Assembly (NCBI RefSeq): GCF_963667555.1
Contig: NZ_OY763421.1
Coordinates: 823,562 to 887,561 of the forward strand
Origin: an uncultured Methanolobus sp.
GTDB lineage: Archaea > Halobacteriota > Methanosarcinia > Methanosarcinales > Methanosarcinaceae
Direction: 5' to 3'
Length of the DNA stretch: 64,000 nucleotides
Shown here in pieces: positions 1-8,613 of the stretch (its first letter is position 1; every line of letters begins with the position of its first letter). The notes under the pieces are model-generated. The model saw only the letters and a program-made list of their open reading frames with translations, ran no database searches and was not told the origin of the DNA. Made by a program: the position numbers and the translations under genes.

Positions 1-308
1 GTCAGATGGTACCTTGATATGTGATTTTGATAAAGCAGTTCCAGGAATACTTGTTTCATGCTTAATTACTTAAATTATTTTTAATGCCTTGAAAAAGATT
101 GTATGTGGAAATGAAGCTTTTCTAAAGCTTTATTTTCTATTTTCATGCTACAATTGGCCATTCTTTTGTTAAGTATGCTTATATTAAAACCGGATAATCA
201 GGGATTTATCAGAACGCATTGGCACATGTTAGACAATACTCAAGTTCCACTGTAGCTGGGCTGTATTGGCTGAAAATCACACTAATGGTATAAAAAAGGA
301 GGAATGGA
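1..308. other. leading intergenic region
   Basis: No gene is supported here. The first eight codons of frame 1 end in TGA at 22-24 and could be the tail of a gene outside the window, but this cannot be tested. A TATA-like stretch lies near 177-186 and a strong Shine-Dalgarno (AAGGAGGA) just before 309, so this is mainly the promoter and leader of the polyphosphate operon. Confidence 0.5.
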
Positions 309-1055
309 ATGGAACCAATTCGAAAGTTCAATAGGTTCGAATTAAAGTATCTGCTTTCAATAGAGCAGGCACGTGAATTAAAAAAGCAGATAGGGGCTTA
401 CATGCTTCCTGACCAATACGCATGGGATACAGGAGACTATGTGATCTCCAGTCTGTATTATGACAGTCCGGGTCTTCAATGTTATTGGGAAAAAATAGAT
501 GGGCTGAAATTTCGCAAAAAGCTCAGAGTTCGCATATATGAGACTGAAGAGAACATAACAGAGGATTCCATGGTTTTTGTCGAGATCAAACAACGTTACG
601 ACAAAACGATACAGAAACGCAGGATAGCAATACCTTACAGGGATGCTATGACACTCTGCAACGAGCGCTGTTTCCCGGATGAGTATGACGAAAGGGACAG
701 ACCCGTTATGGAAGAGGTTCTGGCAATGATCGAGGAAAGAAACCTCCAGCCAACACTCATTACAAGTTATTTCAGACACGCTTATACAGGAACGGATTAT
801 GACAACGGCCTGAGGATAACATTTGACTCGAACATAAGATACAGGATTAATGACCTGGATCTGGCCTCCAAGAACCCTGGAAGATACATAGTATCGCCTG
901 ACCGGGTGATCATGGAGATCAAAGCTAATGAAAGGGTACCTTACTGGCTTACAGAACTCATCGCCCAGAACAACTACAGACTTGTCAGAATCAGCAAATA
1001 CTGTACAGGACTGGACGTGGAGAACGAGTTCCCCAGAAAAATTGAGGTTTACTAA
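309..1055 (+). CDS. VTC domain polyphosphate polymerase-like protein
   Basis: This 248-residue protein matches the VTC domain, the catalytic tunnel domain of yeast Vtc4, which polymerises ATP gamma-phosphate into polyphosphate. The expected basic and acidic strands of the tunnel are visible: FELKYLL near residue 12, FRKKLRVRIYE near 69, EIKQRYDKTIQKRR near 94, FDSNIRYR near 175 and a metal-binding type MEIKANERVP near 205. It has no membrane segment, so it probably works with the membrane protein encoded next. The start is fixed by AAGGAGGA eight bases upstream. Its stop overlaps the next start (TAATG), which indicates an operon. Polyphosphate synthesis is inferred from the family, not shown. 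Confidence 0.85.
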   Translation: MEPIRKFNRFELKYLLSIEQARELKKQIGAYMLPDQYAWDTGDYVISSLYYDSPGLQCYWEKIDGLKFRKKLRVRIYETEENITEDSMVFVEIKQRYDKTIQKRRIAIPYRDAMTLCNERCFPDEYDERDRPVMEEVLAMIEERNLQPTLITSYFRHAYTGTDYDNGLRITFDSNIRYRINDLDLASKNPGRYIVSPDRVIMEIKANERVPYWLTELIAQNNYRLVRISKYCTGLDVENEFPRKIEVY

Positions 1056-1750
1056 TGGCAATAGATATTGAAAGTCTGTTAGATTTTGAAGACCTGAGCG
1101 GAACCTTCACAACAAGCGACGTTTTTGTTGGTCTTGTTTTAGGTTTCATATTGTTGGCAGCCATTGGATGGCTTTACAAACGCACGCACAAAGGAACATC
1201 TTACACCCAGAGTTACGTCCACACTCTCATCATGATGGGACTGATCGTAGACGTTATCATGCTTATTGTGGGCTCGAACATCGCACGTGCATTCTCGCTT
1301 GTAGGTGCATTGTCCATCATACGTTTCAGGAACGCAGTGAAAGAGATCCGTGATATTGGTTTCATATTCTTCGCTATGGCGATAGGTATGGCAACGGGTA
1401 CAAGATTCTACATGCTGGCAATCATCGCAACCGGCGTGATAGGTGCCATGATCTTCATAATGTATGAATTTGACTGGTTTGCAAGACCGGCCATGAGTCA
1501 GATACTGAAAATACAGCTTGACAAGGATGTTGATTTCGAAGAACTGTTTGATAAGGTATTCGTCAAATACACACAATCAGCAGACCTCATCGGAATAGAT
1601 TCAGTCCGCTCTGGAACAGTTACTGAACTCGTCTATAGCGTAGTCCTCAAGAAAAAGGTCAACAGGCATGAGTTTATCCAATCTATCAAAAATCTGAACG
1701 GAAATCAGAAAGTATTCCTGATAACCGGTTACAACACCACAGACCTGTGA
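1055..1750 (+). CDS. DUF4956 membrane protein
   Basis: This 231-residue protein has about four hydrophobic segments in its first 140 residues (roughly 22-42, 58-80, 100-118 and 122-140) and a soluble C-terminal domain of about 90 residues. The motif SLVGALSIIRFRNAVKEIRD after the second helix is typical of DUF4956. In many genomes such proteins sit directly behind a VTC-domain gene, as here, with overlapping stop and start codons. A likely role is the membrane partner or translocation module of the VTC polymerase. That role is inference from gene context. Confidence 0.82.
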   Translation: MAIDIESLLDFEDLSGTFTTSDVFVGLVLGFILLAAIGWLYKRTHKGTSYTQSYVHTLIMMGLIVDVIMLIVGSNIARAFSLVGALSIIRFRNAVKEIRDIGFIFFAMAIGMATGTRFYMLAIIATGVIGAMIFIMYEFDWFARPAMSQILKIQLDKDVDFEELFDKVFVKYTQSADLIGIDSVRSGTVTELVYSVVLKKKVNRHEFIQSIKNLNGNQKVFLITGYNTTDL

Positions 1751-1778
1751 TATAAGGAGAAATCAGGAGCTGAGAAAA

Positions 1779-3047
1779 ATGGACATAATAAGGAAAAAGA
1801 AAATGAAAACTTATATTTTGATAGGAGGAACTTTACTGGCTCTATTACTTATTTTTTTAAGTGTAGGAGGAAGTCTTGTTTCCACAACTACAGAAGAAAG
1901 CAATAATGGTCTAAGTGGTGAAGGAAGTATTGCCTCTACAATTACAGGAGAAAATAATGAAGATATTCCGACATCTGCAGCAAGCTCAGAATTTACTGAC
2001 AGGGATCTGGAACAGGAAGCTGACCTGGAAAATGCAACATATATAGAAGCGGAGTCTGATACTGATATTACAATTTCTGAAGAAGGAGTTTACGTAATAA
2101 GTGGAGAGGCTACTGAAGTTACAATTTATGTAGATGTACCTGATGAAAGCAAAGTCCAGATCGTTCTAGATGGTGTGAATATTGTTAATGAAGATGTGCC
2201 AGTTATCTATGTTAAATCAGCAGACAAAGTTTTCATTACCACCACAGATAGTGATAACTATATGGAAACAGCAGGGGCTTTTGTTAGCGATGGCGATACA
2301 AATCTCGATGCAGTCATATTTTCAAAAGATGACCTGGTTTTCAATGGTGTCGGATCTTTAGAAATTGTTTCGTCAGAAAATGGAGTCAGTAGCAAAGATG
2401 ACCTTAAGATAACAGGAGGAAACTATTATGTTACATCAGTTCTGGATTCATTCGAGGCTAACGATAGAATCTTAATCTACGATGGAACATTTGATGTCGA
2501 TTCTTCAAAAGATGCCTTCCATTGTGAAAATGATGAAGACGATAGTTTAGGGAATATCCACATTTACAATGGAACGTTTGAGATCTATGCGGCTGATGAC
2601 GGGATAACCGCTGCCGGATTTATACAGATAGATGGCGGAAATATCATAATTACAAAAGCTTCTGAAGGAATTGAGGCTACTTATGTCGTAATTAATGATG
2701 GTAATATCGATATTTACGCAACCGATGACGGAATCAATGCTGCCGGGAAAAGTACTGCCTATGATATTGAGATCATAATCAATGGTGGAACCATCAATAT
2801 AGAGATGGCCAGTGGCGATACTGACGGAATTGATGCAAATGGCTCTGTAACCATAAATGATGGCTACATAACGATCTCATGTAATTCCGGGATTGATGTA
2901 GATGAACAATCTTACATAAACGGAGGAACTGTGATCGTAAATGGTCAGCAGATATATGAGATACAGGCAGAAATGATGGGCGGCGGAGGAATGCGCGGTG
3001 GAGGTGGAGGAAATATGCCTCCAGGCGGAGGAATGCCAAGACAGTGA
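1779..3047 (+). CDS. secreted Cthe_2159-type beta-helix protein (DUF4353)
   Basis: This 422-residue protein has one N-terminal hydrophobic segment (about residues 10-31) that is a signal peptide or anchor, then an acidic Ser/Thr-rich linker. A long repetitive domain follows, with turns of the kind SKDAFHCEND, ADDGITAAG, ASEGIEATY, TDDGINAAG and GDTDGIDANG. Such regular Asp-Gly turns mark a right-handed parallel beta-helix; the family prototype Cthe_2159 binds calcium and acidic sugars. The last 26 residues are almost only Gly, Met, Pro and Arg. It lies 28 bases after the DUF4956 gene with an AAGGAG-type site, so it is probably the third gene of the operon. A surface role is likely; the ligand is unknown. 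Confidence 0.78.
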   Translation: MDIIRKKKMKTYILIGGTLLALLLIFLSVGGSLVSTTTEESNNGLSGEGSIASTITGENNEDIPTSAASSEFTDRDLEQEADLENATYIEAESDTDITISEEGVYVISGEATEVTIYVDVPDESKVQIVLDGVNIVNEDVPVIYVKSADKVFITTTDSDNYMETAGAFVSDGDTNLDAVIFSKDDLVFNGVGSLEIVSSENGVSSKDDLKITGGNYYVTSVLDSFEANDRILIYDGTFDVDSSKDAFHCENDEDDSLGNIHIYNGTFEIYAADDGITAAGFIQIDGGNIIITKASEGIEATYVVINDGNIDIYATDDGINAAGKSTAYDIEIIINGGTINIEMASGDTDGIDANGSVTINDGYITISCNSGIDVDEQSYINGGTVIVNGQQIYEIQAEMMGGGGMRGGGGGNMPPGGGMPRQ

Positions 3048-3066
3048 TCTAATTGGAATACAAAGT

Positions 3067-3112
3067 ACAGTATAAATTGCACTTAAAGTGTGATCTTATA
3101 CTGTTTTTTTTT
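3067..3112 (+). terminator. hairpin plus T-run terminator
   Basis: A nine-base inverted repeat (ACAGTATAA at 3067-3075, TTATACTGT at 3096-3104) closes on an inner ACTT/AAGT pairing and runs directly into nine T residues. It closes the three-gene operon 309-3047. Confidence 0.75.
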
Positions 3113-3281
3113 AGTATAGATACGGGAATCTGTATTGGAATCTGACAATTGTATCAGGTTCCTATATACTTAAAAAAGAATGGCACATCCAAAAAAGATT
3201 CGATTAGCAATTTACAGGTAACTAAAAAAGAGGGTCATTCGCAATATCGAACAACCCGCTTTAGAATATCATATTCGTTCT

Positions 3282-3590
3282 TTATGAGATGAGTAATCTG
3301 TCTACGACTCCACCTTCTTCTATCGCATCAAGGATCTCCTCGATGTCATCTTCAGTTACCTCGCCGTACCAGATCTGCTGAGGGTATATCATGACAATTG
3401 GACCTTTCTCGCATATACCTACACATCCGGTTGCAGTAATCATCACCTCTCCTTCAAGGTCTCTGTCCATTACTTCTTCGGAAAACATCGCTACAAGGTT
3501 GTGTGATGATTTGTTCTGGCATGCGCCCTTAACAATTCCGTTCAGTCTTGTGCTTGCGCAAACAAATATGTGGGTTTCTGGTTTTTGCAT
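3282..3590 (-). CDS. thioredoxin-like [2Fe-2S] ferredoxin
   Basis: This 102-residue protein has the cysteine pattern Cx12C near the N-terminus (C11, C24) and Cx3C in TGCVGICEKGP. That is the ligand set of thioredoxin-fold [2Fe-2S] ferredoxins and of the NuoE/HoxE family. It is a stand-alone short form with no partner dehydrogenase subunit nearby, so it is probably a soluble electron carrier. The redox partner cannot be deduced. It lies alone between the terminator of the polyphosphate operon and the IS630 element. Confidence 0.82.
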   Translation of the reverse strand: MQKPETHIFVCASTRLNGIVKGACQNKSSHNLVAMFSEEVMDRDLEGEVMITATGCVGICEKGPIVMIYPQQIWYGEVTEDDIEEILDAIEEGGVVDRLLIS

Positions 3591-3741
3591 GATAAGCCTC
3601 CTTAATCAAGTTCGGTCTGTGTTTTGAGTTATATCGGTAATCGATGAGTACCCGGAATGCATTTACTGATGTAATTATATATAAGACTTTGCATAATCTA
3701 CTTCAATCTTTTGTTATCTGAAATAATGGTTTAATTTATAG

Positions 3742-4281
3742 TTAATTACCTATCATTCTTAACTTATTATCTAAAAACTTCTCGATCCATTTTCTTGCAT
3801 AGCTAAGCTTTGACGAACAACTGATAAACGTTTCAGCAATCAGATTTTTCATGTGGCTTAAATCTTTCACAAAATTACAAGAAATAACTCTTTTAACGCT
3901 CTTCCATATGAATTCTATAGGATTCAAGTCTGGCGAATAGGGAGGTAAATAAACCAATTCGATATCATTTGCCAGTGCAAAATCCACTGTATCTTTTGCT
4001 CGATGAGATCTGAAATTGTCGAGAATGACTACAATCCTATATCCTCTATTGCTGTTTTTGATAGTTGATAGAAATGAGCATACATCTTCTTTAGTTGAAT
4101 GCTCCTTAAAATCAATAACAGAATTGCCATTCAATGCATAAAACCCGAAGGAGTTTGCTTTTAGACGGGTTGTGTTTTTAAACATAACTGGTTTGTCGAA
4201 AGACCATAGACGAACCGTATTTGCTGTTGTCTGAGGTGATGATTCATCAAGAAAACCAATTACACAATCCTCATCGATCAC
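3742..4281 (-). CDS. IS630-type transposase, C-terminal DDE half
   Basis: These 179 residues carry the DDE superfamily endonuclease domain. The first Asp lies in IGFLDESS near residue 12, the second in VVILDNFRSHRA near 87, and the Glu in YLPPYSPDLNPIEFIWKSVK near 112-130. The apparent start is a GTG inside the overlap with the upstream half and has no ribosome-binding site, so it is probably made only as a frameshift fusion. All catalytic residues are intact, which suggests recent activity. Confidence 0.78.
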   Translation of the reverse strand: MIDEDCVIGFLDESSPQTTANTVRLWSFDKPVMFKNTTRLKANSFGFYALNGNSVIDFKEHSTKEDVCSFLSTIKNSNRGYRIVVILDNFRSHRAKDTVDFALANDIELVYLPPYSPDLNPIEFIWKSVKRVISCNFVKDLSHMKNLIAETFISCSSKLSYARKWIEKFLDNKLRMIGN

Positions 4282-4765
4282 AGGTAAGTTTTTTTAAACG
4301 ATCTTCTGCATCATCTGGCCTTCTGTGATCATGAGAATATGGTTTGGCATGATGCATGCCAAACTTTTTCAAAATCTCCAATATTTGTTTACCTGTATAT
4401 TTGACATCGAACTCATTGGAAATAAGTTCCTTAACTTCATTTGTTGACCAATCATCTCTCTGATGTAAAATATCTTTTAATTCCTCTTTTTGTTCATCTG
4501 AAAGTTTGGAAGGACAACCTCCTGCAAACCGAGGTATCAAACCATCATATCCATCTTTGTTCCAGCGTTCTTGCCACTGATAAGCTACGGGTTTTGAGGT
4601 TCCTACAAGCTTGGCGGATTCTGCAACAGAAGCACCCTCGTAGCGATGTTTAACAAAATAAAGACGCTGTAGAACTCTTGTATCTTTTTCTAATGATTTG
4701 ATTATTTTAAGCAATTCCTGGGATGAAAGATGATTTTCGATTGGTATTTGTTCAGGTTTAGCCAT
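4271..4765 (-). CDS. IS630-type transposase, N-terminal DNA-binding half
   Basis: These 164 residues hold the paired helix-turn-helix and winged-helix region of IS630 transposases: SVAESAKLVGTSKPVAYQWQ near residue 50 and GLIPRFAGGCPSKL near 78. The catalytic domain is absent. The frame ends at TGA just after a TTTAAAAAAAC stretch (about 4285-4296), where the following frame must be entered by a +1 shift. A run of six instead of seven A residues would fuse both halves. This means either a recent inactivating insertion or a programmed slippage site; two-frame forms are known in this family. Confidence 0.75.
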   Translation of the reverse strand: MAKPEQIPIENHLSSQELLKIIKSLEKDTRVLQRLYFVKHRYEGASVAESAKLVGTSKPVAYQWQERWNKDGYDGLIPRFAGGCPSKLSDEQKEELKDILHQRDDWSTNEVKELISNEFDVKYTGKQILEILKKFGMHHAKPYSHDHRRPDDAEDRLKKLTCDR

Positions 4766-4893
4766 AATATATAATAGGAGCTGTTAAGTAACAAAAGTTT
4801 GGTTATTAACTATAAAAAGAATAAAGTTAAAAAAGCCATGGATCATATAGGAGTACTTCATCTTCATAATGATATAAAACAGGAGCAAGTAAA

Positions 4894-5148
4894 ATGGGTG
4901 ATTATGAATTAAGCGATATTGAAGTTAAAACCATTGACAACTGGATAATGGAAAACATAGTCCCGCAAAAAGGGGGAAAAAAGACTCATGCAAGCTTTGC
5001 ACTCAAAACCTTATTTGAAGAGTCATCAGTTGGTTTCTTTATCACTAATAAACAGTTCAAAGAAGCAATGGTCAGGTGCAATTTCACACCAGTGAATAAA
5101 AATAAATTAAACTGGGATTTCCGGGTTTCCCTTAAATCTGAAACCTGA
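4894..5148 (+). CDS. small phage-type hypothetical protein
   Basis: This 84-residue protein is preceded by AGGAG seven bases before the ATG. Its C-terminal part, ALKTLFEESSVGFFITNKQF followed by KEAMVRCNFTPVN and LNWDFRVS, resembles small accessory proteins I recall from phages and genomic islands of Gram-positive bacteria; this is a memory-based match. No function is known to me. Its 3' end overlaps the convergent Cys-cluster gene by about 40 bases. It lies right beside the IS630 element, which fits an origin by transfer. Confidence 0.6.
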   Translation: MGDYELSDIEVKTIDNWIMENIVPQKGGKKTHASFALKTLFEESSVGFFITNKQFKEAMVRCNFTPVNKNKLNWDFRVSLKSET

Positions 5149-5682
5149 ACCCAGGTATTCTTTGAATTGCACAAGCCTGTTTATCTTAAGCATCAACATG
5201 GGAATTGATGAAGATGATCCATTATTCATCCTGCTTCTGAAAGATAAGTGAGACTCCTCAAAAGCAGCAGTAGTAGTTGCAGAAACCGGCTGCTTTAAGA
5301 TAATATTTGAATATTCCATATAGTCCTTGAATATACTTGCTCCCATATCGCAGGGGAACAATAACAGTACATCCGGTTCATTACAGATATTGAATGGAAA
5401 CAACCGGCATATAGCCGATCTTTCTTCATAGACACTACACCTGTCAATATTCAAAAACGGGCATGGTGGAGATATCTTGTAATGACGTTCTCCTTCTTCA
5501 TCGCAGGACATGACCTTATCGGTTCTGTAGTTAGATGACTGCTTCAATAGTTCCAGATCATTTTCATCCAGATTGATGTCTGCTATCTTACAACAAAAAG
5601 CATGACAGCTGGCTGGACATGAATAGTGGGAAAGTATTCCCTGGACGGCTTTTAGTGTTTCACAAATAGGCAAATCAACCAC
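5107..5682 (-). CDS. YkgJ-family cysteine cluster protein
   Basis: This 191-residue protein has the cysteine arrangement CPASCHAFCC near residue 18, then CPFLNIDRCSVYEERSAICR with LFPFNIC. This is the zinc/iron-chelating YkgJ-type (CxxCxxxCC) domain. The start is a GTG behind AAGG. The biochemical role of the family is not established; metal binding follows from the conserved cysteines. A paralogue lies at 6798-7382 and an EFR1 flavodoxin-ferredoxin between them, all on the minus strand, suggesting a common redox or metal-related role. Confidence 0.8.
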   Translation of the reverse strand: MVDLPICETLKAVQGILSHYSCPASCHAFCCKIADINLDENDLELLKQSSNYRTDKVMSCDEEGERHYKISPPCPFLNIDRCSVYEERSAICRLFPFNICNEPDVLLLFPCDMGASIFKDYMEYSNIILKQPVSATTTAAFEESHLSFRSRMNNGSSSSIPMLMLKINRLVQFKEYLGSGFRFKGNPEIPV

Positions 5683-5778
5683 CCTTATATTCTGTGAATA
5701 CTAAGGCGGTAAACCGGTTTCTATATGAATATTTCTAAATCGTTCTGTAAGGAGAAATACGGATCGATCTCTATCCGT

Positions 5779-6666
5779 TCATTTATTATCTTCAAGAAGA
5801 TATTCCAGCACTCCGTTCCACAAATAACCCGTTATCAGTGTCTCAATAGGCTCAGGTGTGACATCTTCCATCCTTTTTTTGAGCACGTTTAAGTCATATC
5901 CCTCTTTTATTATAAAGAACCTGAATTTTCCGGGTTCAAGAGCTTTTGTGGGACAACCATAGAAACATTTTAGGCATAGCAGGCAGGAGTCATTGAATAC
6001 CGGCTTTCCATCATCCATAGTAATGTTGCTTGCAGGACAGTTCCTTTCACACCAGCCGCATCCATTGCAATTATCCCTTACCTTTATTCTCTTTCCAAAT
6101 ATTTTAGCACCTTTTTTCTCCAGCTCGCCAATTCTGGAAAGAATACGGTCAGAGAGTGGAGGGTCTGTTCTTTTTTCTACTCCTGACAGAAGATCTCTGA
6201 CAATGACCTTTACTTTCAGAGGCAGGATATCAAGAAGTCTTATGGCAATTCCATCGGGTGTTTTCTTCATCCAGTTCGAAGGCATTACCAGCATTTCTTC
6301 ATAAGATACATGACAGTTTTTCCTTTCCAGTCTTTCAATGGTGCTTAAACGGCATGCTATGTTTGGCTTTCTGTTGCCGCCTGCAGAAACCGATATCACA
6401 ACCGTGGAAACAGGTTCCTGAACAGTTAAGCTTTCTATCCATTCATAAACGATCTCAGGGGCATTGCCGGCATGAACCGGAAACAGCAATATAAGAAGTT
6501 CTTCATCATCAACTGACGGAAAATTCCCTGCTTTTATTTCCCTTCTGACAACGGGAATTTCATGCCTGATAAATTCCTGCTCAAATTCCCCGGCAGCCAG
6601 AGCTGTGCCACCGGTCCCCGTAAAAAAGATTATTTTTACCTTCTGGGTTTGAGGTATTTCTGTCAT
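5779..6666 (-). CDS. EFR1-family flavodoxin/ferredoxin fusion
   Basis: This 295-residue protein begins with a flavodoxin-like domain whose FMN loop is IIFFTGTGGTALAA (about residues 12-26); LLFPVHAGNAPEIVYEW is the second characteristic stretch. Near residue 197 come two [4Fe-4S] motifs, CNGCGWCERNC followed by P, and CLLCLKCFYGCP, giving a bacterial-type 2[4Fe-4S] ferredoxin domain. The layout matches the EFR1 family, proposed to pass electrons between flavin and clusters. It is soluble with no membrane segment. Its substrates are unknown. Confidence 0.85.
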   Translation of the reverse strand: MTEIPQTQKVKIIFFTGTGGTALAAGEFEQEFIRHEIPVVRREIKAGNFPSVDDEELLILLFPVHAGNAPEIVYEWIESLTVQEPVSTVVISVSAGGNRKPNIACRLSTIERLERKNCHVSYEEMLVMPSNWMKKTPDGIAIRLLDILPLKVKVIVRDLLSGVEKRTDPPLSDRILSRIGELEKKGAKIFGKRIKVRDNCNGCGWCERNCPASNITMDDGKPVFNDSCLLCLKCFYGCPTKALEPGKFRFFIIKEGYDLNVLKKRMEDVTPEPIETLITGYLWNGVLEYLLEDNK

Positions 6667-6797
6667 GAGTTTTCCTGAAAGTTAATTGCCTGATCTTTAA
6701 AGAAAACTTTATAGCAGGATATGATAAATATTTTGTTTTTGTCCGTACCAAAAACAAAACAATGATCAATATTATCTCAAGTGCACTTTTTTAAGCG

Positions 6798-7382
6798 TTA
6801 GTTGCCACCGAATTTCTTCGAAGACAGGAACATTGAAAGCATTTCAAGCTCATCAAAAGGTATCTGCATTTCTTTAAGGACTGGCTTGAAATGGAAATCT
6901 ACAAGTTCTGATTCATATGATTCTACATTTTTTTGCCATTCTTCTTTTATCCTGACCTTTTCCTCATCAGAAACTCCTGATCTTGAAAAGGCATCAACTA
7001 TCCATTCTGCAAAATCCCGGATGATCAGAAATCCTATAGGACATGGCTGCAATCCGAGAGATGTGCCGGAGGTGTTGACCTTAAAAGGATACATGCCGCA
7101 AACTGTAGGTCTGCTGTTGTAGACTTCACACCTGCCGTTAGTTTTTAGAAAAGAACAGGGAGCATTCATCTGGTAAAGTCCGGCAGACAGGCCCTCATTT
7201 GTTATATTCTTAGCCTTTTCCTTATCCAGAATTGTCAGGGTTTTGACTTCGTCCTCGAAAAAATGGATCTGACCCTTACTGCAACAGTGTGATCCGCATG
7301 AATCAGGGCATTGATAGTGCTTCAGAATATTTTGAACCACGCTATACCGAATTGCTTTTTTTACAGCAGCGCTAATCTCCAT
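6798..7382 (-). CDS. YkgJ-family cysteine cluster protein (paralogue)
   Basis: This 194-residue protein has the motif CPDSCGSHCCSKGQ near residue 23, then CSFLKTNGRCEVYNSRPTVC with GMYPF near 76-100, equivalent to those of the 5107-5682 product. The two are clearly related in Cys spacing and in the hydrophobic stretch ending in CP/CD before a helix. It is upstream of the EFR1 gene on the same strand with about 130 bases between, so it may have its own promoter. Metal chelation is inferred from the family. Confidence 0.8.
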   Translation of the reverse strand: MEISAAVKKAIRYSVVQNILKHYQCPDSCGSHCCSKGQIHFFEDEVKTLTILDKEKAKNITNEGLSAGLYQMNAPCSFLKTNGRCEVYNSRPTVCGMYPFKVNTSGTSLGLQPCPIGFLIIRDFAEWIVDAFSRSGVSDEEKVRIKEEWQKNVESYESELVDFHFKPVLKEMQIPFDELEMLSMFLSSKKFGGN

Positions 7383-7955
7383 AAACCGTTTTTCACCAGC
7401 TTTTGACGTATTTTAATGACTCTGAATTATGTGTGTATATAAATACTGAGGATTTAAGGTTTATGCACGAAATAAACTGTTTTAACAAGGTTTATTGTGC
7501 TAATATAGATTCAAAGCAGTCTATATTCAATTATAGAGGAAATAGTCTGTTTTATCAAAATAAAACCTTATAATACGCTATTAATCAAATAAAAGATAGA
7601 TAAAAATCAGTTTTAATGTTAAAAAATGCAATTAAATCAAAATATGATGAATTAAGTTGTAAATAATGTATTTCATTCTTAATTATACTTCAATTGTACC
7701 TTGATTTTAAGCCTGCAGTAGTAATATCACTGCATATGATGAATCTGGCTTCAATTTAGCTCAAAAAGATCTTAAATCGCAATAAAAGAACAAAGAACGG
7801 AGAGAATAATGGAGAATAGAATTGGATAGAATTGAATAGAATAGAATAGAATAGAATAAACCGGATTCTAACGAAATCCGTTGATGGGATATACCAAAAG
7901 CCGAGTTATCAGATAACAATAACAACATGGAGCGAATATCGATTTGAGTGATCTA
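7383..7955. other. AT-rich intergenic region
   Basis: No convincing reading frame occurs here. The stretch is AT-rich with a promoter-like sequence for the minus-strand gene at 7382 near its left edge, and it contains the GAATA tandem repeat listed separately. Confidence 0.6.
7812..7860. repeat. GAATA tandem repeat
   Basis: Five perfect GAATA units occupy 7834-7858. They are preceded by degenerate units (GAATT, GGATA) back to about 7812. It is a simple-sequence tract and may vary in length between strains. Confidence 0.85.
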
Positions 7956-8300
7956 TCAAGGTTTTGCACTTTTATCCTGAAGGTTCCAGTGGTCCTTCAG
8001 AGGATAAGCCTTCCGTTTCTTATCGTCTTTTTCATATGCGGTTTCATATATGTTCTGCGAGATCCTGCGAAGCAAATCTCTTGCCTGTTTTATCTCTTCC
8101 TCTGAGAAACCTGACAGAGAATCGTCTTCCATTTCCTGATCTATCTTTCGAATTTCCGGAACAAGCTCCTCGCCTTTTTCCGTAAAATAAATGCGAACAG
8201 CACGGCGGTCATTCTCGTCAGTTAAACGTTTTACAAAGCCTTTGTCTACAAGGACGCTGACAGCCCTTGTAATGCTTGCCTGGTCTATCAGAATTTGGTT
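7956..8300 (-). pseudogene. 5'-truncated MarR-family regulator
   Basis: The minus strand is open from 8300 to a TGA at 7956 and reads like the C-terminal two thirds of a MarR protein: QASITRAVSVLVDKGFVKRL, then TDENDRRAVRIYFTEKGEEL, then a dimerisation helix. The DENDRR wing is typical. A stop (TAA) lies just upstream in frame at 8301-8303, and there is no start codon or first half of the DNA-binding domain. The gene is therefore a remnant. A MITE fragment begins about 80 bases upstream and may mark the event that broke it. Confidence 0.75.
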
Positions 8301-8387
8301 TTAGTGAGACTTTTTTATCCGGAAAACTGCTGCTGGTACTGCAGCTAATACTGCTGAAATACTAATAATAGACTAAAAAAGGGCTCC

Positions 8388-8540
8388 GTAAAATTCTCCA
8401 TCGCAAATGCAATTTCTTCTGCACAGATGTATTGGAATGTGCCTCTTTTGGCAGATGATTACTTTGGTTTTAGCTTTTAAATTGTTTTTTTGGTTTTTGA
8501 ACTGAAAAAGAGCAACTTGAAAGTCAGAACAATCTGGTAT
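8388..8540 (-). repeat. MITE fragment (copy 1)
   Basis: Read on the minus strand, this stretch closely follows the first half of the complete MITE at 59214-59543. Shared blocks include CCAAAAAAACAATTT, AAGCTAAAACCAAAG, GGCACATTCCAATAC and AAATTGCATTT. Both ends lack clear terminal inverted repeats, so this is an old or partial copy. A 60-codon frame across it looks fortuitous. Confidence 0.75.
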
Positions 8541-8613
8541 TTTAAAAAATTGCATACTTCCACAAAAAATGAGCTACTCACTATTTAATAGTAATAATTG
8601 CTAAGATTTCTTT

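Larger units (their letters stand above)
3700..4804 (-). mobile_element. IS630-type insertion sequence
   Basis: Two overlapping minus-strand frames encode the halves of an IS630-type transposase. Imperfect inverted repeats flank them. The left inward sequence at 3701-3718 and the reverse complement near 4788-4803 share the core CTTTTGTTA, and both ends lie next to a TA dinucleotide, the known target of this family. The exact ends are uncertain by a few bases. Confidence 0.65.

Noticed and set aside
8373..8555. 60-codon minus-strand frame
   Set aside because: It is contained in a MITE fragment and the frame is not kept in the complete copy.
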